A DNA stretch of 64,000 bases from Streptomyces polyasparticus (GCF_014493765.1 NZ_JACTVJ010000006.1:620001-684000), one strand, 5' to 3'. Shown: positions 35,910 to 45,164, counted from the first letter of the stretch. Notes: generated by a model from the sequence alone, not told the origin. A program made the numbers and translations.

Positions 35910-37346
35910 ATGGGACAGGCACATGTGGAGACGACCGAATACGACGTGGTGGTCATCGGCGCGGGACCGGTGGGCGAGAACGTCGCCGATCGCGTACGGG
36001 CCGCGGGCCTGAGCTGCGCGGTGGTGGAGAGCGAACTGATCGGCGGCGAGTGCTCGTACTGGGCGTGCATGCCCAGCAAGGCGCTCCTGCGCCCGGTGAT
36101 CGCCCGTTCCGACGCCCGTAAGGTGCCGGGGCTGAGCGCCGCGGTGCAGGGCCCGCTGGACACGGCCGCGGTGCTCGCCAACCGGGACGCGTTCACCAGC
36201 CACTGGAAGGACGACGGCCAGGTGGACTGGCTGGAAGGCATCGGCGTCCGGATCTACCGGGGCCACGGCCGCCTCGACGGCGCCCGCCGGGTCAAGGTCA
36301 AGGGCCCCGAGGGCGAGCGCCATGTGCTCGCCGCCCGGCACGCCGTCGCCGTCTGCACGGGGACGCGCGCCGCCCTGCCGGACCTGCCGGGCCTGGCCGG
36401 CGCCCGCGCCTGGACCAGCCGCGAGGCGACCAGCGCGGCCGCGGCGCCCGGGCGGCTGATCGTGGTCGGCGGGGGAGTGGTGGCCACCGAGATGGCCACC
36501 GCATGGCAGGCGCTCGGCTCCCAGGTCACTCTGCTCGTACGGGGAGCAGGGCTGCTGCCGCGTATGGAGCCGTTCTGCGGGGAACTGGTCGCCGACGCGC
36601 TGCGCGAGGCCGGCGCGGACGTGCGCACCGAGACCTCCGTGACCTCGGTATCCCGCGCGGGAGAGACCGTCACCGTGACCCTCTCGGACGGTTCCACCGT
36701 CGAGGCCGACGAGATCCTGATCGCCACGGGGCGCGCGCCGCGCACCGACGACATCGGCCTGGAGTCGGTGGGGCTCACCCCGGGCGAGTACCTGGAGGTG
36801 GACGACAGCTGCCGCGTCGCCGGCAGCGACTGGCTCTACGCGGTCGGCGACGCCAACGGTCGCGCGCTCCTCACCCACCAGGGCAAGTACCAGGCGCGGA
36901 TCGCCGGCGCGGCGATCGCGGCCCGCGCCCAGGGCGTACCGCTCCTGGAGACGGACCGCTGGGGTGCGCACGCGGCCACGGCCGACCACGACGCGGTGAC
37001 CCAGGTGGTCTTCACCGACCCGGAGGTCGCCTCCGTCGGCCCCACCCTCGCCGAGGCGGAGCGCGCCGGGCGCCGGGTGCGCGCCGTCGACTACGAGATG
37101 GGCTCGGTCGCGGGCGCGTCCCTGTATGCCGACGGCTACCGGGGCCGCGCCCGCATGCTGGTCGACCTCGACCGCGAGGTGGTCATCGGCGTCACGTTCG
37201 CGGGCCCGGGCGCGGGCGAACTGATCCAGGCCGGCGCGATCGCGGTGGCGGGCGAGGTCCCGGTCGACCGCCTGTGGCACGCGGTCCCGGCGTATCCGAC
37301 GATCAGCGAGGTGTGGCTGCGGCTCCTTGAGACGTATCGCGGCTGA
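35910..37346 (+). CDS. Pyridine nucleotide-disulfide oxidoreductase (lipoamide dehydrogenase/mercuric reductase fold)
   Basis: 478 residues. FAD motif VVVIGAGPVGENVADRV, redox-active disulfide Cys48-x4-Cys53 in GGECSYWACMPSKAL, NAD(P) motif VVGGGVVATEMA, and the C-terminal His-Glu acid/base pair in HAVPAYPTISEVW. All catalytic parts are present. It is not beside lipoate-complex genes, so the substrate may be another disulfide; the divergent thioredoxin gene is a possible partner. The start has a weak RBS. Confidence 0.88.
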   Translation: MGQAHVETTEYDVVVIGAGPVGENVADRVRAAGLSCAVVESELIGGECSYWACMPSKALLRPVIARSDARKVPGLSAAVQGPLDTAAVLANRDAFTSHWKDDGQVDWLEGIGVRIYRGHGRLDGARRVKVKGPEGERHVLAARHAVAVCTGTRAALPDLPGLAGARAWTSREATSAAAAPGRLIVVGGGVVATEMATAWQALGSQVTLLVRGAGLLPRMEPFCGELVADALREAGADVRTETSVTSVSRAGETVTVTLSDGSTVEADEILIATGRAPRTDDIGLESVGLTPGEYLEVDDSCRVAGSDWLYAVGDANGRALLTHQGKYQARIAGAAIAARAQGVPLLETDRWGAHAATADHDAVTQVVFTDPEVASVGPTLAEAERAGRRVRAVDYEMGSVAGASLYADGYRGRARMLVDLDREVVIGVTFAGPGAGELIQAGAIAVAGEVPVDRLWHAVPAYPTISEVWLRLLETYRG

Positions 37347-37360
37347 GGCCTCTGTGTGCG

Positions 37361-37398
37361 CGGCCGGCCGCCGGGGGAAACCCTCCGGCGGCCGGCCG
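37361..37398. terminator. Bidirectional terminator
   Basis: 14-bp stem, 37361-37374 with 37385-37398 (CGGCCGGCCGCCGG), 10-base loop, between convergent genes. Confidence 0.8.
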
Positions 37399-37421
37399 TG
37401 TCCTGCACCCGGTTCCGTACC

Positions 37422-39776
37422 TCAGAGCGCTTCGCGCTTCTGCAGCCACGTCGTGGCGATCCAGCCGGGGACGATCGGGAGCCAGAACGTCAGGAGGCGG
37501 AAGAGGATCACGGCGGAGAACGCCGTCGAGCCGCTGATGCCCGTCGCCGCCGTGAGACCGCCCGCAAGGAGCGCCTCCACCGCGCCGAGGCCGCCGGGCG
37601 TCGGCACGAAGGAACCGGCCGTCTTGCCGATCAGGAAGACGACGGCGACCGTGGCGAACTGCACCTGCTTCTCGTCCTCGAACGCGAGCACCGAAGCCCA
37701 CAGCGCCGCACTGCCGGCGATCGGCAGCAGGAACGCGCCGCCGATGCCGAACGACAACCGCACCGGATCACGGGCCAGTTCGAGCATCCGCGGGCCGACA
37801 TCGCTGAAGTACGGCTTCACGCGGTCCAGCGCGAACTTCCGCAGGCGCGGCACCGTCGCGACGAGCACCGCGATCAGCGCCACCGCGAGCAGCACCGTCA
37901 CGATCACCGACGAGGGCGGCAGCTGCGAGCCCGTGGACGAACCCGACAGCGAACCGAAGAGCATCACCAGGAGCAGGAACGCGCCGAACATCGCGATCTG
38001 CGAGGCCGCCATGCATGTCACGGCCAGGCCGGAGGCCACCCCGGCCTTCTGCAGGAAGCGGGTGTTCACGGCGAGCCCGCCGACCGCTGCCGGCGTGACG
38101 AGCGTGACGAACGAGGCCGCGAGCTGGGCCAGCAACAGCCGCCAGTAGAGCAGCCGTTGGGGCACGAACCCGGCCAGGTTCATCGCGGCCGCCACATAGG
38201 TCACGGCGGCACCGGCGAGCGCGAGGAGCGCCCACGGCCAGTCGATCCCCTTGAACAGATCACCGATCGGCTGCTTGGCGAACTGCCCGATCAGGAAGTA
38301 CACGGCGACACAGCCGCCGAGCGCCGACAGGATCGTGCGCGGCTGCAGCCGTTCGTACACCACGGCCTTCGCCGGCGGAGTCTCCGGCTGGGTCGCGAGG
38401 ATCTCCTTGCCCACCTGCTCCAGGACACCCTTGTTCCGGCGCAGGCGTGAACGGGTCGTCAGGCTCAGGCCCGCGGGCCGCAGCAGCGGCAGTACGGCAC
38501 CGAGCGTGTCGTCGCCCAGCACAGTGCGCGCCGTGCGCACGGCACGCTCGGGGTCGGTCAACAGGCCGAGTGTGACGAGGAGTTCCGCATCGTCGAGCCG
38601 GTGCTGCAGCGCGGCGGTGGCGACACCGCCCGCTTCGAGCCGGGTCAGCCACACCTTGCCGTCCTCGCCGACGAGAAACGCGTCGGCGGACATCCGGCGG
38701 TGGCTGATCTGATGCCGATGCAGATTCTCCGCGACCTGCCAGACCTCGGTGAGCAGCTCGTCGGTGACCTCCTCGGGTGCGAGGCGGTCGAGGGTGCGGC
38801 CCGGCACCTCGTCGTACGCGAGCAGCACCGCGTCGGCGCCGAGCTTGCGTACGGCGGCCAGGCGCGGGGTGCGGATGCCGCTGTGCTGCACGGCGAGCGC
38901 GAGCAGGGTGCGCTGCTCGACCAGATGCTGCAGGGACACCAGGCCCTGGCTCTGCGCGGGCCGGCGCAGCCGCAGCCGCTGGTACAGCCGGTACGCCAGA
39001 CCGGCGGTGATCCGGTCGCGGTCGAGGACGGTCACCGTGAACCGTTCGTCGGTGTCGGTGAAGGCCTCGTAACGCCGTGTGCCGTCCCGCGCGTTGGCGA
39101 TCCGCCTGCTGGTCACCGGCGGCAGATCCGTCTCGGCGAGCGCCGCCGCGACCTCCGCGTCGGTCGGCGAGGGATCGGTCGTGCCGCGCAGCCAGCGCAC
39201 CGCGAACGCGACGAGGCGGCCGAGCAGGAACGTCAGGAGTATGCCGGGCAGCGTCGCGGTGTTCCCGACGAGCGCGGCGAGCGCGGTGACGACGAGACCG
39301 CCCCAGGCGGCGTTGCGCAGCATGTAGCGGTCGGCGAAGCCGACGACCGTGATGAACGCGACGACGGTGGCGATGTAGAGGTGCAGCGGGGAGGTGTTCC
39401 CGCCCGTGCCGTGCGTCTGCGCGAGGGCGCGCTGCAGGACACCGGGCGCGGGCCCGAGGACGTAGATGTTGAGACCGAGCGCCGCGAGATACGCGATGAG
39501 CGCGGCGAGCACGCCGTTGGTGACGAGCCGGGCCTCGCCTCTGACCAGCCGCTCGACGGCGACGAACGCGGGCACCGCGGCCATCACCACACCGGCGGCG
39601 AAGACGATCGGGGCGAGCAGCAGATCCGGCACGGCCCGCTGGAGGATCGCGAGCCCGGTCACAAGGAGGATCCCGGCCACCGCGAGGATCAGCCGGACCC
39701 GGTCCACCGGGCGCCGGGTCGGGCCCCGGCGTGCCGAGACGACCCCGCCGCTCTTCGCGTTGCCGCTCAGCGTCAC
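37422..39776 (-). CDS. LPG-synthase-type (UPF0104) membrane protein with degenerate kinase-like domain
   Basis: 784 residues. Four or five N-terminal helices (about 25-195), a central cytosolic kinase-like domain (about 215-450), and a C-terminal UPF0104/lysylphosphatidylglycerol-synthase transmembrane domain (about 475-780, with SFVPTPGGLGAVEALLAGGL). The kinase-like part has HRRMSADAFLV where active kinases have HxDxxxxN, and RLEAGG where DFG is expected, so it appears catalytically dead. The family includes flippase-like glycolipid exporters. GTG start. Confidence 0.82.
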   Translation of the reverse strand: MTLSGNAKSGGVVSARRGPTRRPVDRVRLILAVAGILLVTGLAILQRAVPDLLLAPIVFAAGVVMAAVPAFVAVERLVRGEARLVTNGVLAALIAYLAALGLNIYVLGPAPGVLQRALAQTHGTGGNTSPLHLYIATVVAFITVVGFADRYMLRNAAWGGLVVTALAALVGNTATLPGILLTFLLGRLVAFAVRWLRGTTDPSPTDAEVAAALAETDLPPVTSRRIANARDGTRRYEAFTDTDERFTVTVLDRDRITAGLAYRLYQRLRLRRPAQSQGLVSLQHLVEQRTLLALAVQHSGIRTPRLAAVRKLGADAVLLAYDEVPGRTLDRLAPEEVTDELLTEVWQVAENLHRHQISHRRMSADAFLVGEDGKVWLTRLEAGGVATAALQHRLDDAELLVTLGLLTDPERAVRTARTVLGDDTLGAVLPLLRPAGLSLTTRSRLRRNKGVLEQVGKEILATQPETPPAKAVVYERLQPRTILSALGGCVAVYFLIGQFAKQPIGDLFKGIDWPWALLALAGAAVTYVAAAMNLAGFVPQRLLYWRLLLAQLAASFVTLVTPAAVGGLAVNTRFLQKAGVASGLAVTCMAASQIAMFGAFLLLVMLFGSLSGSSTGSQLPPSSVIVTVLLAVALIAVLVATVPRLRKFALDRVKPYFSDVGPRMLELARDPVRLSFGIGGAFLLPIAGSAALWASVLAFEDEKQVQFATVAVVFLIGKTAGSFVPTPGGLGAVEALLAGGLTAATGISGSTAFSAVILFRLLTFWLPIVPGWIATTWLQKREAL

Positions 39777-39919
39777 CAGTGTCAGCCGTCCGCCCGTTGA
39801 ACTGTGCTCTTCCGAGGATGAACTGCTTTCCCGAGGTCGCGGACCCGGGCTCTCCCGAGGGTCTCCGACCCGATGATCCTGGCATGCGCCGGCCCGGCGG
39901 GACCTGTGGTCTTAGCCCG

Positions 39920-39949
39920 CACGGGGTACGGCCCCGGCCGTACCCCGTG
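39920..39949. terminator. Terminator after TPR gene
   Basis: 14-bp perfect stem (39920-39933 with 39936-39949; CACGGGGTACGGCC) with a 2-base loop, downstream of the minus-strand TPR gene. Confidence 0.8.
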
Positions 39950-39979
39950 TGGGGACGCTCCAGTGACCCGGCGCGTGTT

Positions 39980-40321
39980 TCAGTCCAGGCTCGCGCCCAG
40001 CGCCTCGGCGAGCCGGAGGTGCCCGGCGGCCTCCGCGTCGCGGCCCTGCCGCTCCAGGGTGCGGCCGAGCATCAGGCGGGCGTAGTGCTCCACCGGGTCG
40101 AGCTCGATGACGGCACGCAATTCGGCCTCGGCGCGCGTGAGTTGCGCGGAGTGGTAGTACGAGCGGGCGAGCAGCAGCCGGGGAGCGACCTGCTCCGGAA
40201 CCTCCTCGACCAGCGAGCCGAGCACCCGGGCCGCGGCCGCGTAGTCCTTGGCCTCGAAGAACAGACCGGCGCGCTCCCAGCGCTCGGTGGGGCTTCCCTG
40301 GGTGTAGTACGTGTGCGTCAC
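39980..40321 (-). CDS. Tetratricopeptide repeat protein
   Basis: 113 residues, two to three TPR units: AGLFFEAKDYAAAARVLGSLVEEVP, LARSYYHSAQLTRAEAELRAVIELDP, ARLMLGRTLERQGRDAEAAGHLRLA. Cytosolic protein-interaction module. GTG start with a strong GAAGGAGGT site. Single gene with its own terminator. Confidence 0.88.
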   Translation of the reverse strand: MTHTYYTQGSPTERWERAGLFFEAKDYAAAARVLGSLVEEVPEQVAPRLLLARSYYHSAQLTRAEAELRAVIELDPVEHYARLMLGRTLERQGRDAEAAGHLRLAEALGASLD

Positions 40322-40446
40322 GGGGTGACCTCCTTCGGGCGGGTCAACCGCGGTCGTTAGTTGAATATTCCACCAGTTGTACGGGGAGTGCCTGGCGAGG
40401 GCGTCGGCGGCCGGCCGCCGCCCGCTGGACTAGCCTGAACCGCACG

Positions 40447-41589
40447 ATGAACCGTTTGACCACGTCATGGGGCGCTTACGACCTCACACGCCATCCCGTC
40501 GATCCCAGGGACCAGCTCCGCGCCTGGGACGCCTCGGACGAGTACCTGCTCGAGCACCTGGACGGGCTTACGGAGAGCGAGGGCCTCGACGGCCGCAAGG
40601 TCGTCGTGCTCGGCGACCGCTGGGGTGCGCTCACCACCGCGCTCGCCGCGTACGGCCCCGTCCAGATCACCGACTCGTGGCTCACACACCGGGCCACCGA
40701 GGAGAACCTGGCCCGGGCCGACGCCGCTGCGGGCGCGCTGCTCACCACGCAGGACACGCCCCCGGACCGTATCGACGTGCTGCTCGTCCGCGTGCCCAAG
40801 AGCCTTGCGCTCCTGGAGGACCAGCTGCACCGCCTCGCCCCCGCGCTGCACGCGGACTCGCTCGTGATCGGCACGGGCATGGTGAAGGAGATCCACACCT
40901 CGACGCTCGAGCTCTTCGAGCGGATCGTCGGCCCGACGAAGACCTCCCTCGCGAAGAAGAAGGCCCGCCTCATCTTCGCGACGCCCGACCCCGGGCTGTC
41001 CCGTGCGGCCGACCCCTGGCCGTACCGCTATGAACTGCCCACCGGAATCGGCCCGATGTCCGGCCGGACCGTCACCAACCACGCGGGCGTCTTCTGCGCC
41101 GACCGCCTCGACATCGGCACCCGCTTCTTCCTCGGCCACCTCCCGGCCGGTACGGACGCTGCGCGGATCGTGGACCTCGGCTGCGGCAACGGCGTCGTCG
41201 GTACATCGGCCGCGCTGGCGAACCCCGGGGCCGAGGTCGTGTTCACCGACGAGTCGTACCAGGCGGTCGCCTCCGCCGAAGCCACGTACCGGGAGAACGC
41301 CGCGGGCAAGGCGGAGTTCCTGGTCGGTGACGGTCTTGCCGCGCTGGAAGCCGGGAGCGTCGACCTGGTGCTCAACAACCCGCCGTTCCACAGCCATCAG
41401 GCCGTAACCGACTCCACCGCCCGGCGGATGTTCGCGGACGCGCGGCGGGCGCTGCGGCCGGGCGGCGAGCTGTGGGTGGTGGGCAACCGGCACCTCGGGC
41501 ACCATGTCACGCTGCGGCGGATCTTCGGGAACTGCCGGACGGTGGCGGGGAACCCGAAGTTCGTGGTCCTGCGGGCGACGAAGCGTTGA
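40447..41589 (+). CDS. RlmG/RsmC-type class I SAM methyltransferase
   Basis: 380 residues with two tandem Rossmann-type halves as in RsmC/RlmG: a degenerate N-terminal half (about 1-190) and the active C-terminal half with IVDLGCGNGVVGTSAAL and the catalytic NNPPFHSHQ motif that binds the target guanine. Predicted to make N2-methylguanine in rRNA; closest to RlmG (23S rRNA) by memory. Cytosolic. Confidence 0.85.
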   Translation: MNRLTTSWGAYDLTRHPVDPRDQLRAWDASDEYLLEHLDGLTESEGLDGRKVVVLGDRWGALTTALAAYGPVQITDSWLTHRATEENLARADAAAGALLTTQDTPPDRIDVLLVRVPKSLALLEDQLHRLAPALHADSLVIGTGMVKEIHTSTLELFERIVGPTKTSLAKKKARLIFATPDPGLSRAADPWPYRYELPTGIGPMSGRTVTNHAGVFCADRLDIGTRFFLGHLPAGTDAARIVDLGCGNGVVGTSAALANPGAEVVFTDESYQAVASAEATYRENAAGKAEFLVGDGLAALEAGSVDLVLNNPPFHSHQAVTDSTARRMFADARRALRPGGELWVVGNRHLGHHVTLRRIFGNCRTVAGNPKFVVLRATKR

Positions 41590-41647
41590 CGCAGGGTCTT
41601 GTGTCGGACGGGGACAGCTGACGCAGGGTCTTGTGGCGGACGGGGAC
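41587..41647. repeat. 29-bp direct repeat, two copies at 32-bp period
   Basis: The unit TGACGCAGGGTCTTGTG(T/G)CG plus GACGGGGAC occurs at 41587-41615 and 41619-41647 with one mismatch. The first copy includes the stop codon of the methyltransferase gene. It lies about 900 bp left of the island repeat. Confidence 0.8.
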
Positions 41648-41776
41648 CGAGGGGCGTGGGCTTTGAGGCGGAGGTCCGGCAGGCGGGCGGATCCCGCAGG
41701 CCGGCGGTCTGCGCCGGTTCGGCCAACCCCCGCCCCCTGAGCGACTTTCCCGCAGCCAGCGACTACCTTGTCCGGC

Positions 41777-42742
41777 ATGAGCAATCTTGACCGTGAGGCA
41801 GCCCTGTCCGTGTGCGGCGGACGCGGATTCGTCGTGGCCGAGCCCGTACGCGAGCTCCTCACCCCGCGCAAGGTGCAACTGGGGGAGTCCACCGAAGTAC
41901 GGCGGCTTCTGCCCAACTTGGGGCGCCGGATGGTCGGCGCGTGGTGCTTCGTGGACCACTACGGGCCCGACGACATCGCCGACGAGCCCGGCATGCAGGT
42001 CCCTCCGCACCCCCACATGGGCCTGCAGACCGTCAGTTGGCTGCACGACGGCGAGGTACTGCACCGCGACTCCACGGGGTCGCTCGCCACGATCCGGCCG
42101 CGTGAACTGGGCCTGCAGACCACGGGATCGGCGATCAGCCACTCCGAGGAGACCCCGAAGTCCCACTCGCGCTTCCTGCACGGCGCCCAGCTGTGGACCG
42201 CGCTCCCGGAGGGGGCCCGCCACGTGGACGCCCACTTCGAACACCACACGGACCTGCCGCGGCTCACCTCCGCCGGCCTGACCGCCACGGTCATCCTCGG
42301 CACGCTCGACACGGCGACCTCGCCCGGCGCCACGTACTCACCGATCGTCGGCGCGGACCTCTCCCTGGCGCGCGGCACCGAAACGTCACTGCCCCTGGAG
42401 TCGGACTTCGAGTACGCGGTCCTCTCCATGTCCGGCGAGGTCCACGTGGACGGCGTCCCGGTCCTGCCGGGCTCGATGCTCTACCTCGGCTGCGGCCGCA
42501 CCCAACTCCCGCTGCGCGCCGAGTCGGACGCGTCGATCATGCTCCTGGGCGGCGAGCCGTTCGAGGAGGAGATCATCATGTGGTGGAACTTCATCGGGCG
42601 CACCCAGGCCGAGATCGAGCAGGCACGTGCGGACTGGATGACCGGGACGCGCTTCGGTGAGGTGAAGGGGTACGACGGGGATCCGATTCCTGCTCCGGAA
42701 CTGCCGTCGGTGCCGCTGAAAGCGCGGGGGCGCGTGCGCTGA
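41777..42742 (+). CDS. Pirin-family protein
   Basis: 321 residues, bicupin pirin. Metal ligands are in the N-terminal cupin as PPHPHMGLQTVSWLHDGEVLHRDS and ISHSEETPKSHSRFLHGAQLW. Pirins bind iron; some act as quercetinases, others as regulators. Starts at MSNLDREAA. The stretch 42582-42658 near its 3' end recurs at 62644-62720, and a recombinase remnant lies 27 bases after the stop, so the gene may have been the integration site of the island. Confidence 0.9.
   Translation: MSNLDREAALSVCGGRGFVVAEPVRELLTPRKVQLGESTEVRRLLPNLGRRMVGAWCFVDHYGPDDIADEPGMQVPPHPHMGLQTVSWLHDGEVLHRDSTGSLATIRPRELGLQTTGSAISHSEETPKSHSRFLHGAQLWTALPEGARHVDAHFEHHTDLPRLTSAGLTATVILGTLDTATSPGATYSPIVGADLSLARGTETSLPLESDFEYAVLSMSGEVHVDGVPVLPGSMLYLGCGRTQLPLRAESDASIMLLGGEPFEEEIIMWWNFIGRTQAEIEQARADWMTGTRFGEVKGYDGDPIPAPELPSVPLKARGRVR
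42582..42658 (+). repeat. 77-bp pirin segment, left copy of island direct repeat
   Basis: Matches 62644-62720 at 72 of 77 positions, same orientation. Encodes WNFIGRTQAEIEQARADW and following residues of pirin. Confidence 0.85.
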
Positions 42743-42768
42743 TCTGGGCTGATGTCCGACCGGCACCA

Positions 42769-43002
42769 ATGGCAGCATCGCGAGTCAAGCTGTCAGGCGT
42801 GGAGATTCCCAAGGGCACGGTCCTCTATGGTCTTCGGTGCTATTTCGCCTCCAGCTGCCTGAGCCACGGCATCCGGATCACGGACGTGGCCGAATGGATG
42901 GGCCACCGCAGCGCGGAGATCACCTTCCGGACGTACCGAAACCTGATGCAGGGATCGAGGAGCAGGGCCGCAAGCGTCCTCAACCTCGACCTCGCCGCGT
43001 GA
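42769..43002 (+). pseudogene. Tyrosine recombinase (integrase) C-terminal remnant
   Basis: 77 residues corresponding to the end of a phage-type integrase: YGLRCYFASSCLSHGIRITDVAEWMGHRSAEITFRTYRNLM. It keeps the Arg of the LRxYFAS box, the GHRS His and the Tyr nucleophile context, but about 300 upstream residues are missing, so it cannot act alone. Placed directly after pirin, at the left edge of the repeat-bounded island. Confidence 0.8.
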
Positions 43003-43131
43003 CGCCGTTTCCTCGGATGACGCCACAATGTTGCGAGGGGACAGGCAGGCCAGCCCCGGCGCGATCCGGGCACGCATGGTGAGCGGGACATGTCGAAGGC
43101 GCTCCGCGGACATCGTCGGCGGCCGGCCTCT

Positions 43132-44259
43132 TCAGGAGGGATGGGTGGGAGCGCGGAGCTCGATCGTGAAGCCGCCCTGCCGGGTGGGTTCGGCGGTGAG
43201 GGTGCCGTCGAGGAGTTCGGCGCGTTCGCGCAGGCCGATGAGGCCGTGGTGGGCGCTGGGCAGGGGAACGGATGGACGCGTGGGGGCGGTGTTGGTGATG
43301 GTGACGCCGAAGTGCTGCGTGTCGTGCCACAGCCGGACCTCGGCCCGGGCGCCGGGCGCGTGCTTGCGCACGTTGGTGAGGGCTTCTTGGACCGTGCGGT
43401 AGATGGTGCGCTGGGCGGTAGTGCTGATACCGGGCGGGAGTTCACCGGCCAGGGTGGTCTCGATGCCACTGTTCGCGATCAACTGCTGAAGTTCGGCGAG
43501 GGTTGGCTGGGGCGTCAGTTCAGTCGCTCTGCCACCTGACGCGCGCAGCAGGGTGACCATGTGGCGCAGCTCGTCGAGGGTGTTCACGCTCAGGGTGCGG
43601 ATGGCGCGGGCGCCGTCGCGGGTTTGAGGGTCTTTGGCGGCGACCTGCAGGGCTCCGGCCTGCACGGCGATGAGGCTGACCTGGTGGGAGACGACGTCGT
43701 GCATCTCGCGGGCCAGTTGGGCGCGTTCGCGGGCGAGGACGGTCTGGGCGTACAGGGCGCTTTCGTGTTCGCGGGCTTCTTCGACCTCGACGAGCTGGCG
43801 GGCCACGTCCTGTCTGGCCTGCACGAGCTGACCGAACAGTACCGGGGCGAAGGCCGTGGCCAGGGTGTAGACGAACTGGATGAGCGTCCAGGTGCGGTCC
43901 TCGCCGGAGAGCGTGTCGGACATGGGCCAGACGAGGGTGCTGGCCGCTGCGTTCAGGAGCGCGCAGCCGGCAAGCAGCAGACGGTTGCGGGTGTGTGCGG
44001 CCACCGTGTAAAGGGCGACCATTGGCGCGACCGCCACGTCCATGAACACGAGCATGGGCAGGGTCAGCAGAAATGCGGCCAAGGGAAGGCGCCGACGCAG
44101 GAACAGCCCCGCGCAGCCGAGGGCGGCGCTTGCCCACATGAAAGGGGACGCCTCGCCATAGAGATTGATCCAGGCATCGAGCAGGGAGAGTGCGACGAGG
44201 CTCGCGTCGACGCCCCAGAGCGGCACCCGCCGCCACAATGCCTGGCCGGTGCCCGTCAT
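43132..44259 (-). CDS. Two-component sensor histidine kinase (HisKA_3 type)
   Basis: 375 residues. Four to five N-terminal transmembrane helices (about 15-145) with short loops, a coiled region, a HisKA_3 dimerisation domain with phospho-acceptor His187 in REMHDVVSH, and an ATPase domain (about 275-370, VQEALTNVRKHAPGA, GLIGLRERAELL). The lack of a large extracellular sensor domain suggests membrane-state sensing, as in LiaS/VraS or DesK types. Its start overlaps the response-regulator stop (ATGA). Candidate controller of the island's shared operators. Confidence 0.92.
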   Translation of the reverse strand: MTGTGQALWRRVPLWGVDASLVALSLLDAWINLYGEASPFMWASAALGCAGLFLRRRLPLAAFLLTLPMLVFMDVAVAPMVALYTVAAHTRNRLLLAGCALLNAAASTLVWPMSDTLSGEDRTWTLIQFVYTLATAFAPVLFGQLVQARQDVARQLVEVEEAREHESALYAQTVLARERAQLAREMHDVVSHQVSLIAVQAGALQVAAKDPQTRDGARAIRTLSVNTLDELRHMVTLLRASGGRATELTPQPTLAELQQLIANSGIETTLAGELPPGISTTAQRTIYRTVQEALTNVRKHAPGARAEVRLWHDTQHFGVTITNTAPTRPSVPLPSAHHGLIGLRERAELLDGTLTAEPTRQGGFTIELRAPTHPS

Positions 44260-44933
44260 CCTGTGTCCCGTGCGGTGTCGTCACGGTTCTCGCTGAGCAG
44301 CCCGGCCCGCTCGGCGAGCAGTGCCGCCTGGACGCGGCTGGAGACACGCAGCTTGGTCAGGATCGAGCTGACGTGGTCCTTGACGGTGCCCGCGCTCAGG
44401 TGGATGCGGGTGCCGATGTCGGCGTTGGAGAGCCCTTGGGCGATCAGGACGAGGACCTCGCGTTCCCGCTCGCTGAGCAGACCAACACGTGCCACTTCCG
44501 CGTCCTGGGGAGCGCCCGCCCCTGGATGGCTGCGCAGCAGGGCCCGAGAGGCTTTCGGAGACATGACCACGCCGCCCGCGGCCAGAGTGCGCACGAGCTG
44601 GGCGAGTTGTTCGGGCTCGGTGTCCTTGAGCAGGAAGCCGCCGGCTCCCGAGCGCAGTGCGGTCAGGATGTACTCGTCGGTGTCGAAGGTGGTGAGCATG
44701 GCCACCTGCGGTGGTGCGGGAAGGTCCTGGATCTGGCGCAGAACGGTGAGGCCGTCCACGTCCGGCATGCGGATGTCGAGGAGCACGACGTCCGGCTGCT
44801 CGCGCCGGATGACATCGGCGGCCTGTGCGCCTTCTGCGGTCGCCACTACCTCGATGCCGTCCGCGGCGTTCAGGATCAGCTGAAAGCCGGAACGCACCAG
44901 CGCTTCGTCGTCCACCACCACTACCCGGATCAC
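44256..44933 (-). CDS. NarL/LuxR-family response regulator
   Basis: 225 residues. Receiver domain with acidic pocket VVVDDE, phospho-acceptor Asp53 in VVLLDIRMPD, and the TTFD and LLKD switch residues; LuxR-type HTH at about 152-200 (LSEREREVLVLIAQGLSNADIGTRIHLSAGTVKDHVSSIL). First gene of the operon with its kinase. GTG start. A pair of 22-bp-spaced boxes like those before the island genes lies about 145 bases upstream, consistent with autoregulation. Confidence 0.92.
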   Translation of the reverse strand: MIRVVVVDDEALVRSGFQLILNAADGIEVVATAEGAQAADVIRREQPDVVLLDIRMPDVDGLTVLRQIQDLPAPPQVAMLTTFDTDEYILTALRSGAGGFLLKDTEPEQLAQLVRTLAAGGVVMSPKASRALLRSHPGAGAPQDAEVARVGLLSEREREVLVLIAQGLSNADIGTRIHLSAGTVKDHVSSILTKLRVSSRVQAALLAERAGLLSENRDDTARDTG

Positions 44934-45077
44934 CGGCGTTCCGCCTCACATTCGTCTGTTCTGTCCAGCATCTTGGCGATCCTTGTGTTTCGGATCGGTG
45001 CGTCCGCTTCTCGTACGGTGATCGCTTGCGTCGACAGTACGTCGAGGACGGTGTGCGACAGCGCGACGGGATGGAGA

Positions 45078-45113
45078 TCCCCGCCAACCGGCAGGCTGGT
45101 TCCAGCCGTTCGG
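45078..45113 (-). promoter_or_regulatory. Paired regulator boxes upstream of two-component operon
   Basis: Minus strand CCGAACGGCTGGAA (45100-45113) and CCGGTTGGCGGGGA (45078-45091), starts 22 bp apart, as in the other island promoters. At the expected place 16 bases on there is CTGTCG, not CGGATR. The box consensus is therefore separable from the presumed -10. Confidence 0.5.
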
Positions 45114-45164
45114 GGGGACCGCCCGGTCCACCGGCAGGCGGGGTGCGGAGGGTGGGGGCCTCGC

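Noticed and set aside
42769-43002. Functional integrase
   Set aside because: Only 77 C-terminal residues remain; no start region or DNA-binding core.
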